A stretch of DNA of 62,539 nucleotides. Source: an uncultured Oscillospiraceae bacterium. GTDB lineage: Bacteria; Bacillota; Clostridia; Oscillospirales; Oscillospiraceae. Where the stretch lies: the NCBI GenBank assembly GCA_944385445.1, contig CALWXF010000012.1, positions 1-62,539 on the forward strand, given 5' to 3'. The notes below the pieces were generated by a model, which was not told the origin of the DNA, searched no databases, and saw nothing but the letters and a program-made list of their open reading frames with translations. Made by a program: the position numbers and the translations under genes. Each line of letters begins with the position of its first letter. Position 1 is the first letter of the stretch. Below are positions 33,079 through 41,665 of this stretch, piece by piece.

Positions 33079-34214
33079 CTCTCCACCTCTCGTCCGTCAA
33101 TGAATACATGGGTCACCTGGCTGCGCCAGTCCAGCGGATGGCCGTCCAGCACCACCAAATCCGCATCCTTGCCCTGGGTGATAGACCCCATGCGGTGGTC
33201 CACCCCAGCAATGCAGGCGGCGTTAATGGTGATGGCTGCCAGGGCCTCCTCTTCCTCCATCCCATACCGGGCGGCCATGGCCGCACACAGCAGCAGTTGG
33301 GGGGCTGTGGTCTCCGGGTGGTCGGTACAGATGGCCACCCGCACCCCAGCACGGGTCAGCAGCGCTGCATTTTCCAGGGTCATCTGGCGCAACTCCCCCT
33401 TGGAGCGGTCGGTGAGGATGGGACCAGTAATCACAGGAACCTCTTCCTGAGCCAGGTAATCGGCAATGAGATACCCCTCTGTGCCGTGGACGATGGCGTA
33501 GTCCAGCCCGAACTCCTTGGCGATGCGCACCGCCGTGGCAATGTCGTCGGCCCGGTGCACATGGAAGTGGGCAGGCACCTCCCCCGCCATCACGGGGCGC
33601 AGAGCGTCCAGGCAGGGGTCAAAGTCAGGCATCTCTCCTTCGGCATCTGCCTGTGCAGAATCCCACTTCAGCTGATACTCAGACGCCCGGGCCAGAAGCT
33701 GGCGAATCACTGCCGCCGTGCCCATACGGGTGGCTGGCCATCCGTCTCGCCCCTTGGGGTTTTCCCCTAGGGAGAACTTCATAGCCGCCGGGGCCCGTAC
33801 CACCATCTGGTCTACAATACGTCCCGCCGTCTTCATCAGCAGTGCCTGCCCTGCAACGGGGTTGGTGGAACCGGGATGGACCATCACGCAGGTCACCCCC
33901 GCCTCTCTGGCCTCTTTTACATAGGGGTCCATGGGGTTGACCCCATCCAGCACCCGGATGTTGGGGGTACATACCTGGGAAGTCTCATTGAGGTCCTCTC
34001 CGTCGCACCCGCACAGCCCCAGGTGGCAGTGGATGTCCATCAGCCCCGGCAGAATATGCCCACCACGGGCATCCACGGTGTCTCCCAGCTCTACTCCGTC
34101 AGGCAGTTGGTCCATACGTCCCACCTGTTGGATTTTGCCGTTCTCCACCCGGATGTAGCCGCTGTCTATGGTCTTGCCCTCCATGGTATGGATGACTCCG
34201 TTGAGAATCATCAC
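33075..34214 (-). CDS. amidohydrolase family protein
   Basis: 379 residues of the metal-dependent amidohydrolase superfamily. The N-terminal beta-sandwich begins MILNGVIHTMEGKTID; the metal motif is LPGLMDIHCHLGLCG; later ligands are in AHFHVHRADD, AIVHGTEGY and the Asp in VAICTDHPET. The C terminus NAACIAGVDHRMGSITQGKDADLVVLDG is typical of imidazolonepropionase- or adenine deaminase-like relatives. Substrate unknown. GTG 34214 (8 nt from GGAGG) is used; ATG 34211 is equally possible. Coupled to the fumarase gene. Confidence 0.85.
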   Translation of the reverse strand: MMILNGVIHTMEGKTIDSGYIRVENGKIQQVGRMDQLPDGVELGDTVDARGGHILPGLMDIHCHLGLCGCDGEDLNETSQVCTPNIRVLDGVNPMDPYVKEAREAGVTCVMVHPGSTNPVAGQALLMKTAGRIVDQMVVRAPAAMKFSLGENPKGRDGWPATRMGTAAVIRQLLARASEYQLKWDSAQADAEGEMPDFDPCLDALRPVMAGEVPAHFHVHRADDIATAVRIAKEFGLDYAIVHGTEGYLIADYLAQEEVPVITGPILTDRSKGELRQMTLENAALLTRAGVRVAICTDHPETTAPQLLLCAAMAARYGMEEEEALAAITINAACIAGVDHRMGSITQGKDADLVVLDGHPLDWRSQVTHVFIDGREVER

Positions 34215-34334
34215 AGCGCATCCCTCCTCTCGACCGATTTTTTCCTCTCAGTTTGCTATACTCTCTTGTGCGGTATCACCGCAGCATGGGAACCCCCATG
34301 CAGTCATTCCATTCTCCCGCGCAACAAAACCTCT

Positions 34335-34365
34335 GGGCTTCCCTTTCGGGGGAAGCCACTTTTTA
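34335..34365 (+). other. isolated terminator-like hairpin
   Basis: GGCTTCCC/GGGAAGCC followed by ACTTTTT on the plus strand, in the 200-bp gap between the amidohydrolase and the S1-domain gene. No plus-strand gene lies upstream of it, so its purpose is unclear; nothing else is seen in that gap apart from the yabR terminator. Confidence 0.45.
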
Positions 34366-34374
34366 TGCAAAAAA

Positions 34375-34403
34375 ACAGGGCGGGCTTTGGCGCCCGCCCC
34401 TGT
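34375..34403 (-). terminator. terminator of the yabP-yabQ-divIC-yabR operon
   Basis: ACAGGGCGGGC pairs with GCCCGCCCCTGT with one bulge; on the minus strand it is followed by seven T bases, 12 nt after the S1-domain gene stop. Confidence 0.88.
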
Positions 34404-34415
34404 GAGAGCACGGAA

Positions 34416-34889
34416 TCAGCGGCGGCCTCGGCGGCTGCTGCGCTTTTCATTCATATGCAGCTCAGACAGCTTGCTGTCCGAACTGGCCATAAACTGTTTG
34501 AGCTGATCCTCAAAGCTCACGGGCCCCTTGGGCTGAGGCGGTGCTGCCTGGAAGCTGCTCACGCCAGGTCGGCGGCCGGGACGGCGCTCCCCACCGTTCT
34601 CATTCCGATAACCCGCAGGACGGGCATTGGGACGGCGCTCCGGACGGGCCGGAGGAGGAAGCACTTGCTTCATCGACAGGTTGATACGATTGTTTTCGTC
34701 AATGCCGATGACCTTCACCGTCACAGCCTGCCCCTCACTGAGATGCTCGTGAATGTCGTTGACATAGGTGTAAGCAATCTCAGAAATGTGGACGAGGCCG
34801 GAACGGTTCTCCGGCAGCGAAACAAATGCGCCAAACTTGGTGATCCCAGTCACCTTTCCTTCCAGAATGGATCCAACTTCAAACCCCAT
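34416..34889 (-). CDS. yabR: S1 RNA-binding domain protein, YabR-like
   Basis: 157 residues. The S1 domain fills residues 1-75 (GSILEGKVTGITKFGAFVSL, SGLVHISEIAYTYVNDIHEHL, VTVKVIGIDENNRINLSMKQ). The rest is an Arg/Pro-rich disordered tail ending RRGRR, longer than in B. subtilis YabR (128 residues). The yabP-yabQ-divIC-yabR order is conserved. The ATG is preceded by GAGAGG at a long spacing of about 14 nt, suggesting weak initiation. Confidence 0.88.
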   Translation of the reverse strand: MGFEVGSILEGKVTGITKFGAFVSLPENRSGLVHISEIAYTYVNDIHEHLSEGQAVTVKVIGIDENNRINLSMKQVLPPPARPERRPNARPAGYRNENGGERRPGRRPGVSSFQAAPPQPKGPVSFEDQLKQFMASSDSKLSELHMNEKRSSRRGRR

Positions 34890-34944
34890 AAACTTTTCTA
34901 TTCCCTCTCCCTGTGATTTCAGGACGCAGGTTTGCGCCCCGTTT

Positions 34945-35223
34945 TTATTTGGACGTGTCCACAAAGCAGATCTCGCCCGGTTCCATCAGCCCCAACATGG
35001 CTCTGGCAATGTCCGCCAAGTAATTGGGGTCACTGCTGTGCTGAATGTCGTCGGCCAGTGCGGCGTTTTCCTCTTTCTGCTGCTGAACCTGCTGCGTCAG
35101 CTCGTCTTTTTTTGCCTGAGCTGCCATCAGCTGGCTTCTCATGGACAGCAGAGCGATGGCGCCAGCGACCAGGAGCACCAGCACCAACAGTTTTGTACCA
35201 ATGCCTGCTCGTTTGACTTTCAC
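34945..35223 (-). CDS. divIC: septum formation initiator DivIC/FtsB-like
   Basis: 92-residue bitopic membrane protein of the divisome: basic cytosolic start VKVKRAGIG, one transmembrane helix (about residues 10-27), then an extracytoplasmic coiled coil (QAKKDELTQQVQQQKEENAAL) and a C-terminal LGLMEPGEICF motif. I start at GTG 35223, with AAGGAGG 9 nt upstream; upstream ATGs in frame lack a ribosome site. Its first two thirds are overlapped by the 3' end of yabQ in another frame. Confidence 0.88.
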   Translation of the reverse strand: MKVKRAGIGTKLLVLVLLVAGAIALLSMRSQLMAAQAKKDELTQQVQQQKEENAALADDIQHSSDPNYLADIARAMLGLMEPGEICFVDTSK

Positions 35224-35695
35224 TATGGTCGGCCTCCTTTTCTGCCTGTGCATCAACGTCATATACGATGTTTATTTTATACCATTTCAACCATTTTTGA
35301 AAGCCCTTTTTTTGATTTTTCAAAACTTTTTTTGTTTTCCCAGCCGCACACACGGCAGGTGTCAAAAAAAATCGAACAATCCCGCAAATCCACCGGAAAC
35401 TTTGAACAAAAATGGGGAGCAACATGCGGCTGGCCGTGGTCAAATACAGGATACCGCCCAGCAAAAACGCCCCGCCGTGGTAGATGCGCACCACTCCGTT
35501 GCCCAATACCAGGGCATGGACAAACACCGTCACCGCCGTCCCCACCCAGAATATGACATCCAACAGAAACCACAGCCACCGCCACGAGCAGCACCGACGC
35601 ACCCCCCGCATGGCGTCATATAACACACCCAGGCCCAGGCCCAGCAAGAAACCTTGTCCGAGCACCTGGGCCTGGGTCATGACATTGATCCCCAT
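35030..35695 (-). CDS. yabQ: spore cortex biosynthesis protein YabQ
   Basis: 221 residues as read. The N-terminal half is a membrane region with four helices (QVLGQGFLLGLGLGVLYD, LWFLLDVIFWVGTAVTVF, RIYHGGAFLLGGILYLTT, FRWICGIVRFFLTP), matching YabQ, which is needed for spore cortex formation in the outer forespore membrane. After about residue 157 the frame continues for some 64 codons inside divIC; that Arg/Ser-rich tail has no recognisable homology. Follows yabP by 3 bp. The start could be residue 1 or Met6. Confidence 0.82.
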   Translation of the reverse strand: MGINVMTQAQVLGQGFLLGLGLGVLYDAMRGVRRCCSWRWLWFLLDVIFWVGTAVTVFVHALVLGNGVVRIYHGGAFLLGGILYLTTASRMLLPIFVQSFRWICGIVRFFLTPAVCAAGKTKKVLKNQKKGFQKWLKWYKINIVYDVDAQAEKEADHSESQTSRHWYKTVGAGAPGRWRHRSAVHEKPADGSSGKKRRADAAGSAAERGKRRTGRRHSAQQ

Positions 35696-35698
35696 ACC

Positions 35699-35980
35699 TT
35701 ATCGAAGCAGCCGTGAGAAAAAGCCTCCTACATTTCGTTCCGGCCCCTCCTCGTAGCTCAAGGCGTCGATCTTCCCTTCCACCTTCAGATCGCCGCCGTC
35801 CAGGGACAGCTTTTCAATGTGCAGCCCCTCTCCGCTGACCACCAGCATGCCTTGGGTGGTGGAGAGCACGATGTTGGTGTCGTCGAACCGCTCCACATCC
35901 TCCACCCCGGACACTGTAAGGCCTCTGCGGTCCTCCATCGTCACATGATGGCGGGCCGCTGCCGCTACCTCATATCCCAT
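35699..35980 (-). CDS. yabP: sporulation protein YabP
   Basis: 93 residues, typical size. Matches YabP/YqfC family features: RHHVTMEDRRGLTVSGVEDVERFDD, IVLSTTQGMLVVSGEGLHIEKLSLDGGDLKVEGKIDALSYEE. Required for cortex formation in Bacillus and made in the mother cell. GAGGAGTG lies upstream of the ATG. Sits behind a sigma-E-like promoter and heads the yabPQ-divIC-yabR run. Confidence 0.92.
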   Translation of the reverse strand: MGYEVAAAARHHVTMEDRRGLTVSGVEDVERFDDTNIVLSTTQGMLVVSGEGLHIEKLSLDGGDLKVEGKIDALSYEEGPERNVGGFFSRLLR

Positions 35981-36010
35981 GCAACCACTCCTCTTTCCTT
36001 GGATGGTACA

Positions 36011-36039
36011 TATATATGGGGTTTGTCCCGGGATTATGC
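36011..36039 (-). promoter_or_regulatory. sigma-E-like promoter of yabP
   Basis: Minus-strand GCATAAT (36033-36039) matches six of seven bases of the sigma-E -35; after 14 bp, CATATATA (36011-36018) resembles the -10 CATACAMT. The -35 contains the stop codon of the upstream AI-2E-family gene. yabP is sigma-E dependent in B. subtilis. Confidence 0.5.
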
Positions 36040-37197
36040 ATCTTCGGTTTCCTGGGGTTCCTCCGGCTCCTGGGCCTCTTTCCCTGGCAGACGCTGGCGC
36101 AGGTCGTACTTTAAAATCGTGTACACCACCGCTGTGAGGGGAACGCTGATGACCAGGCCGATAAAGCCCAGCAGGCTGCTGCCCACCGTCACCGCTGCCA
36201 GCACCCAGATGCCGGGCAGGCCAAGAGAGGTGCCCACCACCCGGGGGTAGATGAGGTTGCCCTCCAGCTGCTGGAGCACCGCCAAAAACACCAAAAACCA
36301 GAACGCCTTGATGGGGCTGATCATGGCCAGCAGCAGCGCCGCCAGAATGGCCCCGATGTAGGCGCCAGCCACGGGAATCAAAGCGGAGACTCCAATGATC
36401 ACAGAAATCAGGGGAGCGTAGTCAAACCGGAACACCACCATCCCGATAAAACACAGGCTGCCCAGAATGCACGCCTCAATAAGCTGCCCGGAGACGTACT
36501 TGGTAAAGGTATCTGCGGTGAGACGCACCACAGACAACACATGTTGGGCAATGGATTCCGGCAGGTATACCACCACCAGGCGGCGGCACTGGGCGGTGAG
36601 TTTTGGGCCCCCGGAGAGCATATACACAGAGAACACAAAGGAGATCACTGTGGTCACCACTGCCGACACCAGAGAGCTGGTGGCAGAAATCAGGTGCGGT
36701 ACGGTGCCCGTCAGGGTATCCAGCACCTGGTTGAGGGCATCGCCCAGAATATCATTGATCTTATCCGGCAGGTTCAGCTTGGCCAGATTCTCCAGAGAGA
36801 GCCGCTGGGTGATGAAATCTACGACCTGCTGTAAATTCTCAGCATAGATATTCATGTTGCCCACAAAGCGCTGGATGCTGCGGGTCAACTCCGGCACCAC
36901 CAGAGAGATGAGCACACCGATAACCGCAAACAGCATCACATAGGCAGTGGCCACCGCCAACGGCCGGGCCAGCTTCTCTCCCCGCTTGCCCAAACCTTTG
37001 GTATAGAGACGGGCAAAGAAATTACAGGGACGGCTGAGGATAAAGGCAATGGCAAAGCCGATGAAAATGGGGCGGAAGGCCAGCAGCACACTGGAACACC
37101 AGTCCAGCACCACGTCGATCTTAACGATCACCACCACCAATGCGACCACATAGGTGATGAGCAGCAACAATTTACGAAACGCACCGTTGTCCAACAT
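36034..37197 (-). CDS. AI-2E family transporter (UPF0118)
   Basis: 387-residue membrane protein with about eight helices, e.g. LLLLITYVVALVVVIVKIDVV, AFRPIFIGFAIAFILSRP and SVIIGVSALIPVAGAYIGAI, and the family motif near PRVVGTSLGLPGIWVLAAVTVGSSL. Family members export signals, ions or are Na+/H+ antiporters; relatives named YtvI are sporulation-linked in Bacillus. The acidic tail EAQEPEEPQETED is unusual. ATG 37197 has AAAGGAG 7 nt upstream. Confidence 0.88.
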   Translation of the reverse strand: MLDNGAFRKLLLLITYVVALVVVIVKIDVVLDWCSSVLLAFRPIFIGFAIAFILSRPCNFFARLYTKGLGKRGEKLARPLAVATAYVMLFAVIGVLISLVVPELTRSIQRFVGNMNIYAENLQQVVDFITQRLSLENLAKLNLPDKINDILGDALNQVLDTLTGTVPHLISATSSLVSAVVTTVISFVFSVYMLSGGPKLTAQCRRLVVVYLPESIAQHVLSVVRLTADTFTKYVSGQLIEACILGSLCFIGMVVFRFDYAPLISVIIGVSALIPVAGAYIGAILAALLLAMISPIKAFWFLVFLAVLQQLEGNLIYPRVVGTSLGLPGIWVLAAVTVGSSLLGFIGLVISVPLTAVVYTILKYDLRQRLPGKEAQEPEEPQETEDA

Positions 37198-37284
37198 CAG
37201 CACTCCTTTGCTTTCCTTGTTCTCCCTCAGTGTACCATTATACCTCTCCTGCGTCAACGAATACCAGGAGATGCTAATTTTTCC

Positions 37285-38163
37285 TTAAAACGTGTTGTGT
37301 ACATCGTCACCACGAGCCTGTTCCAGGTTCATCAGCTTCTTCCGGGCCGCCGAGTGGGTGAGCATGGCAGCCAGAAGCTCGTTGTCCTGGGTCTCAATGG
37401 CCCGGCGATAGGCCGCCAGACGGCCCTCCAGCCGCTTCACCGTCCGGCTCAAAGCCTCCCGATTCAGAGAAAACAGCTGGGTCCACAGCCCCACATCCAA
37501 GGCCGCCACCCGGGTACAGTCACGGAAGGAGCCGCCCTCAAAGCCCCGGCAGGAGAACAGCTCCTCGTCGTCACACACCGACAGAGCAATGATATGCATC
37601 AGCTGGCTGGTGTAGGCGATCATCTCGTCATGGCGCTCCGGGGTGGTGCGGATGACATCCCGAAACTGGCAGAACCGGGCCATGCGCTCCACCAGGTCCA
37701 CATGCTCCTCCCCTACTCCCTCCGGCGGTGTCATAATAAAGTGGGTGTTGCGGAACAACCCCGCCTCGGCATTGTCAATGCCCGAGACCTCTTTGCCCGC
37801 CATGGGGTGACAGCCGATGAAGTCCACATCATCGGGCAGGCATCGGGCTCCATCCACAATGGCCCGCTTCACGCCGCACACATCTACGATCACACTACCC
37901 GGTTTAAAGTGGCTGCGGTGCTCCTCCAAAAAGGATACAATGCCCTGGGGATCCTGGGCCAGAATCACCACGTCCGCCCCGGGGAGCTCTTCTGCTGCAT
38001 TGTAGGTCACCCGGTCCGCTGCGTGCCGCTCCACCGCCTTCTGGTATGTGGAGGTGGAGCGCACCACGCCCACCACCTCATAGTCTTCAAATCCCTGTAA
38101 CGCCATGGCCATGGACCCGCCAATCAGGCCCAATCCCACCACCACGATCCGTTTGTCTGCCAT
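37285..38163 (-). CDS. tyrA: prephenate dehydrogenase
   Basis: NAD-dependent oxidative decarboxylation of prephenate to 4-hydroxyphenylpyruvate for tyrosine; 292 residues, the single-domain form without ACT regulation. The Rossmann motif is VVVGLGLIGGSMAMAL; the catalytic His lies in FIGCHPMAGKEVSGIDNA; EGGSFRDCTRVAALD and the helical C terminus are typical. ATG 38163 has GGAAGG upstream. It stands alone, apart from any aro operon. Confidence 0.93.
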   Translation of the reverse strand: MADKRIVVVGLGLIGGSMAMALQGFEDYEVVGVVRSTSTYQKAVERHAADRVTYNAAEELPGADVVILAQDPQGIVSFLEEHRSHFKPGSVIVDVCGVKRAIVDGARCLPDDVDFIGCHPMAGKEVSGIDNAEAGLFRNTHFIMTPPEGVGEEHVDLVERMARFCQFRDVIRTTPERHDEMIAYTSQLMHIIALSVCDDEELFSCRGFEGGSFRDCTRVAALDVGLWTQLFSLNREALSRTVKRLEGRLAAYRRAIETQDNELLAAMLTHSAARKKLMNLEQARGDDVHNTF

Positions 38164-38337
38164 CGGTACTTCCTTCCCTTCTGATGCGTCCTCCCCATGG
38201 TCCCACCACGGGTATTTGCTTTCTATGCAGTTTAGCACTTTCAATCGTAAAAGTCAACCAACAATCTCACTTGCACCCGCCCACTCCCTATGCTACTATA
38301 TTGATACACGAACTCAAGAGAAAAAGGAGCGTCTTTC

Positions 38338-38796
38338 ATGGCTTTTCACATCACCACACCGGAATTTACTCAAACCATCCAGCATGCCCTGGATACCCTG
38401 CACCCCAACTGTGATCCTGAAAAGCCCAATTTACACCTGTGTCCCCGCCTCGTTTCCTGCGACGGCCCCTCCCTCTCGGTGGAGCTGGAGTACGACACCA
38501 AGGCCTGGACCTCCAATCCCATGGGAATCGTCCACGGCGGTGTGCTGGCCCTCATGCTGGACAATGCCATGGGCCTGACCTGCTACTGTATCTACGGCCA
38601 CTTCACCCCCACCATCTCCATGAATCTCACCTATGCCCGGCCTGTGGCCCTCAACGAGACGGTCCGGCTGCGGGTCACCACCACGCTGGCCGGCGGCACC
38701 ACCGCACAGCTCCAGGCCCAGATTTATCGTCCCGGACAAGAGGAGCGAGTTCTGGTCTCTGCCACGGGGGTATACTGCTCCCGGACTCGGTCCTGA
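38338..38796 (+). CDS. PaaI family hotdog-fold thioesterase
   Basis: 152 residues. The hotdog helix motif NPMGIVHGGVLALMLDNAMG with the HGG active-site loop identifies the PaaI/YdiI group, which hydrolyses acyl- or aryl-CoA thioesters. TISMNLTYARPVALNETVRLRV is the expected beta-strand region. Substrate unknown. The gene is monocistronic, divergent from tyrA and convergent with the exonuclease gene. Confidence 0.87.
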   Translation: MAFHITTPEFTQTIQHALDTLHPNCDPEKPNLHLCPRLVSCDGPSLSVELEYDTKAWTSNPMGIVHGGVLALMLDNAMGLTCYCIYGHFTPTISMNLTYARPVALNETVRLRVTTTLAGGTTAQLQAQIYRPGQEERVLVSATGVYCSRTRS

Positions 38797-38821
38797 CCCA
38801 CTGGCATAACCTCACAACATT

Positions 38822-38859
38822 GCACCCCGCACCCGGGCCTGGGCCCAGGTGCGGGGTGC
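38822..38859. terminator. bidirectional hairpin between thioesterase and exonuclease genes
   Basis: GCACCCCGCACC pairs with GGTGCGGGGTGC, with an inner GGGCCtGGGCCC stem. Lies between convergent genes; U tracts are poor on both sides, but the stem is very stable. Confidence 0.65.
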
Positions 38860-38869
38860 TGTTCTTCCA

Positions 38870-39433
38870 TTATCGTCTTTTTTCCGTTCGGATGCGCTCC
38901 ACATCATAGGTGCGCACAAACCCCGACACGTCCGCCCCAGTCTCCACACAGCGGAAGAAAATTTCCCCGCAGGCTCTGCTGTCGCTTCCGGCGTGGTGGT
39001 GGTCCAGCTCCAGGCCGAAGTAGTCGCACAGGGTATTGAGCTTGTGGTTGTGGGACTGGGGAATGAGGCGACGGCTCATCTGGCAGGTGCAGGCGTAGGG
39101 CACCCGCTTGTGCCAGCTCAGGCCATAGTCCCGTAGACACTTGGCCAGCACCGACATGTCAAAGGGTGCATTGTGGGCCACCAAAATCCCCTGCTCCAAA
39201 ATGGGACGTATGGTCTCCCACAGCTGGGGAAAGGTGGGCTCATGGGCCACCATCTCCGGGGTAATCCCGGTGAGCTCCACGTTGAAGGGCTCAAACTCCT
39301 CCTCTGGATTGACCAGGGAATAGAACTCCTCCACCACCTGCCCCCGCTCCATCACAGTGATACCAACAGCGCTCATACGGTCATTGAGGGAGTTGGGGGT
39401 CTCTACATCAAAGGCAACAACTCTCTGGGACAT
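38870..39433 (-). CDS. 3'-5' exonuclease, DnaQ-like DEDDh family
   Basis: 187 residues. The exonuclease motifs are VAFDVETPN (I), LVAHNAPFDMSVL (II) and HHAGSDSRACGEIF (III) with the His typical of DEDDh enzymes. Resembles the proofreading epsilon domain but is free-standing. Possible roles are repair or RNA trimming. A GAGGCC precedes the ATG. Confidence 0.88.
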   Translation of the reverse strand: MSQRVVAFDVETPNSLNDRMSAVGITVMERGQVVEEFYSLVNPEEEFEPFNVELTGITPEMVAHEPTFPQLWETIRPILEQGILVAHNAPFDMSVLAKCLRDYGLSWHKRVPYACTCQMSRRLIPQSHNHKLNTLCDYFGLELDHHHAGSDSRACGEIFFRCVETGADVSGFVRTYDVERIRTEKRR

Positions 39434-39503
39434 CTCTCACAGGCCTCTCTTTATGTTTTTTCACTGTCGGCCATTCTACCACAGATTTCCCGTCCCGTCT
39501 ACC

Positions 39504-39857
39504 TCACAGGCGCTCCTGCCACTGGGCCTCCCGGAACCCCACCAGCACAAAGTCGTCCCCGATCACCAGGGGGCGCTTGACCAGCATACCGTCGCTGGCC
39601 AGCAGCTGGTACTGCTCCTGCTCAGACATGGTGGGCAGGCGGTCTTTCAGCCCCAGGGCCTTGTAGGCCAGGCCGGAGGTATTGAAAAACTTCTTCAAGG
39701 GTAGGCCGCTCTTCTCATGCCACGCCTTCAGCTCCTCCACCGTGGGATTTTCTTCCTTGATGTGGCGGGCCTGATAGTCCACGCCCCGCTCATTCAGCCA
39801 GGCCTTAGCCTTCTTGCAGGTGGTACAGGGGGGATATTGCAAAAACAATACGCTCAT
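39504..39857 (-). CDS. ArsC/Spx family thioredoxin-fold protein
   Basis: 117 residues. The redox motif CTTC lies near residue 11 (YPPCTTCKKAKAWL) and the family segment ENPTVEELKAWHEKSGLPLKKFFNTSG, KRPLVIGDDFVLVGF is clear. This matches YffB/Spx/MgsR-like proteins with a CxxC, not true arsenate reductases with a single catalytic Cys. No ars genes are nearby. Function uncertain; a thiol-redox role is likely. Confidence 0.87.
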   Translation of the reverse strand: MSVLFLQYPPCTTCKKAKAWLNERGVDYQARHIKEENPTVEELKAWHEKSGLPLKKFFNTSGLAYKALGLKDRLPTMSEQEQYQLLASDGMLVKRPLVIGDDFVLVGFREAQWQERL

Positions 39858-39872
39858 CCGTCATTCTCCTTT

Positions 39873-40640
39873 TTACTGGCTCTCCCGTCCCTGATAGGGG
39901 GGGCAGAGATATCGCTGTTTGTTCCGGGTGGCCGTTCCGTACTCAATGGCCTCCACCGGGCACTTGGAGATACAGGCCATACAGTGGGTACACTGTTTTC
40001 CCCACACGGGCTTTCCATTCTCCAGATGAATGTTGTTGAGGGGGCACACATGCTGACACTTGCCGCAAGAGATACAGGTGTCCTTGGCATAAAACTTCCT
40101 GGCCTTGACATAGAAGCGGTAAAACGCCTGATTGACCATCCCGGATTTCAAGCGGTCCCACTTCCCAACGGGAATCGTCGGGAAAGACTTGCCCGCCTCC
40201 ATCCACTGTTCTCCCTGCTGCAGCGTGGCCACCGCCTTTTGCCGCATGGTCTCAGCTTGGGCTGGGTCAGGAGGCGTGAACATCACCAGATAGTTATCCG
40301 GCATCACCACCTGCAAGGTCCCCCGGTACGTCAGGGCCTTTCGCCGGCACAGCTCCTGAAGCTTGGGCTCAGCATTGCCCACCTCGCCGCCGCAGGTCAT
40401 GACGAAGTAGGCGTCCCGACTGCCGCTGAAGTGGCCGCTGATGATAAAATCCTCCACAATCCTGGGAATCTGCCAGCAGTAGGTGGGCATGACAAACACC
40501 CAGGGCTTTTCCGATTGCAGCTCGGCCGCCACACCGTGGCGAATATAGTAGAAGGTGTCCAGCAGATCATCCTTGCGGTGGTCTGCCAGCCACTCCGCAC
40601 AAAATTGGCTGTTTCCTGTCGCCGAAAAATAAACAATCAT
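39873..40640 (-). CDS. EFR1 family flavodoxin-ferredoxin fusion
   Basis: 255 residues. The N-terminal flavodoxin-like domain starts IVYFSATGNSQFCAEWLA (FMN loop SATGNS) and includes FVMTCGGEVGN. The C-terminal part has two 4Fe-4S motifs, CISCGKCQHVCPLNNI and CTHCMACISKCPVEAI. These EFR1-type proteins are common in gut Clostridia and are thought to pass low-potential electrons; partners are unknown. It precedes the ArsC-like gene by 15 bp, so the two may be one operon. Confidence 0.9.
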   Translation of the reverse strand: MIVYFSATGNSQFCAEWLADHRKDDLLDTFYYIRHGVAAELQSEKPWVFVMPTYCWQIPRIVEDFIISGHFSGSRDAYFVMTCGGEVGNAEPKLQELCRRKALTYRGTLQVVMPDNYLVMFTPPDPAQAETMRQKAVATLQQGEQWMEAGKSFPTIPVGKWDRLKSGMVNQAFYRFYVKARKFYAKDTCISCGKCQHVCPLNNIHLENGKPVWGKQCTHCMACISKCPVEAIEYGTATRNKQRYLCPPYQGRESQ

Positions 40641-40786
40641 ATTCTTTCCTCCAAGGGATGCTTCCCTCTCTCCTTACGCACACAGTACTCGAATTTGAGC
40701 CCGGTGTCAATGTTTCAAAGAGAAAAAACTACACATAAAACTCCTGTGAAACCATGTGAAATCTGTGCGTATCGGGAGGAATATCT

Positions 40787-41665
40787 TTAATTTGTTTGCA
40801 GCTCATCCTGTATATGGATTTGCAGCACCCCTGCCACCGCCGCCAAGGTGTCGTCGGGCAGCATTCCATATTCCCCATACCGGGCAGCGGCAGCGTCTCC
40901 CGCCGCCCCGTGGAGGTAAACCGCCCAGGCCACCAGCTCTCCGGGACAGGAAACACACCCCGTCAACTGTTTTTGGCCCAGCAGCGAGGCAATCATCCCC
41001 GCCAGAATGTCCCCACTGCCGCCCTTGGCCATGCCGGGATTCCCGGTGGTGTTGCGCCACACTCTGCCCCGGGGGTCCACCGTGAGGCTCTCATGGCCCT
41101 TGAGCACCACCACACAGCCCGTGTCCTGGGCCAGCTCAGCCGCCTGCTCCACCCGGTGGGCGATGGGAAGCGGACACCCCGTCAGGCGGGCAAACTCTCC
41201 ATCGTGGGGGGTGAGAACCGTGAGCCCCCTGCGAGCCTTGAGCCGTTGGACCTGTCCTTCCAGGGCATTGAGGCCGTCCGCATCCAGCACCAGCGGCCCC
41301 TCCACCTCTTCCATCAGGTGGAACATGAGCTGCTGGGCCTGTGGGCTGCGCCCCATACCCGGACCCACTAGAACGACATCGCAGCTGCGGGCTCGCTCCA
41401 CCAACTGCTCCGGATCATCGGACAGTGGGAAGGGCATGGCGCTGGAACACCGGGCAGCCACAATGGGATATACCTCCCGGGGCACACCCAGATACACCAG
41501 GCCCGCTCCGCTGCGCAGCGCTCCCTGGGCGGCAAACACCGGAGCGCCGGTGTACCCTTCACTGCCCGCCACGATCAGGAGCTTTCCATAGTCCCCCTTG
41601 TGGCTGTCCCGCTCCCGCCGGGGCAGTCGGACCATCTCATTTGTCACCAACCGTTCTTCTCTCAC
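40787..41665 (-). CDS. nnrD: ADP-dependent NAD(P)H-hydrate dehydratase
   Basis: Repairs hydrated NAD(P)H; 292 residues, ribokinase-like fold. Motifs are HKGDYGKLLIVAGSEGYTGA, GPGMGRS, VLDADGLNAL, LTPHDGEFARLTG and NTTGNPGMAKGGSGDILAGMIASL. The epimerase domain (NnrE) often fused at the N terminus is absent. I start at GTG 41665, overlapping the upstream gene by 4 bp (GTGA) with GGGGGAG 7 nt upstream. The frame is open for 52 codons more, into the upstream gene. Confidence 0.92.
   Translation of the reverse strand: MREERLVTNEMVRLPRRERDSHKGDYGKLLIVAGSEGYTGAPVFAAQGALRSGAGLVYLGVPREVYPIVAARCSSAMPFPLSDDPEQLVERARSCDVVLVGPGMGRSPQAQQLMFHLMEEVEGPLVLDADGLNALEGQVQRLKARRGLTVLTPHDGEFARLTGCPLPIAHRVEQAAELAQDTGCVVVLKGHESLTVDPRGRVWRNTTGNPGMAKGGSGDILAGMIASLLGQKQLTGCVSCPGELVAWAVYLHGAAGDAAAARYGEYGMLPDDTLAAVAGVLQIHIQDELQTN

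Noticed and set aside
39504-39857. Arsenate reductase assignment
   Set aside because: The CTTC motif and absence of ars genes fit Spx/YffB-like redox proteins better.
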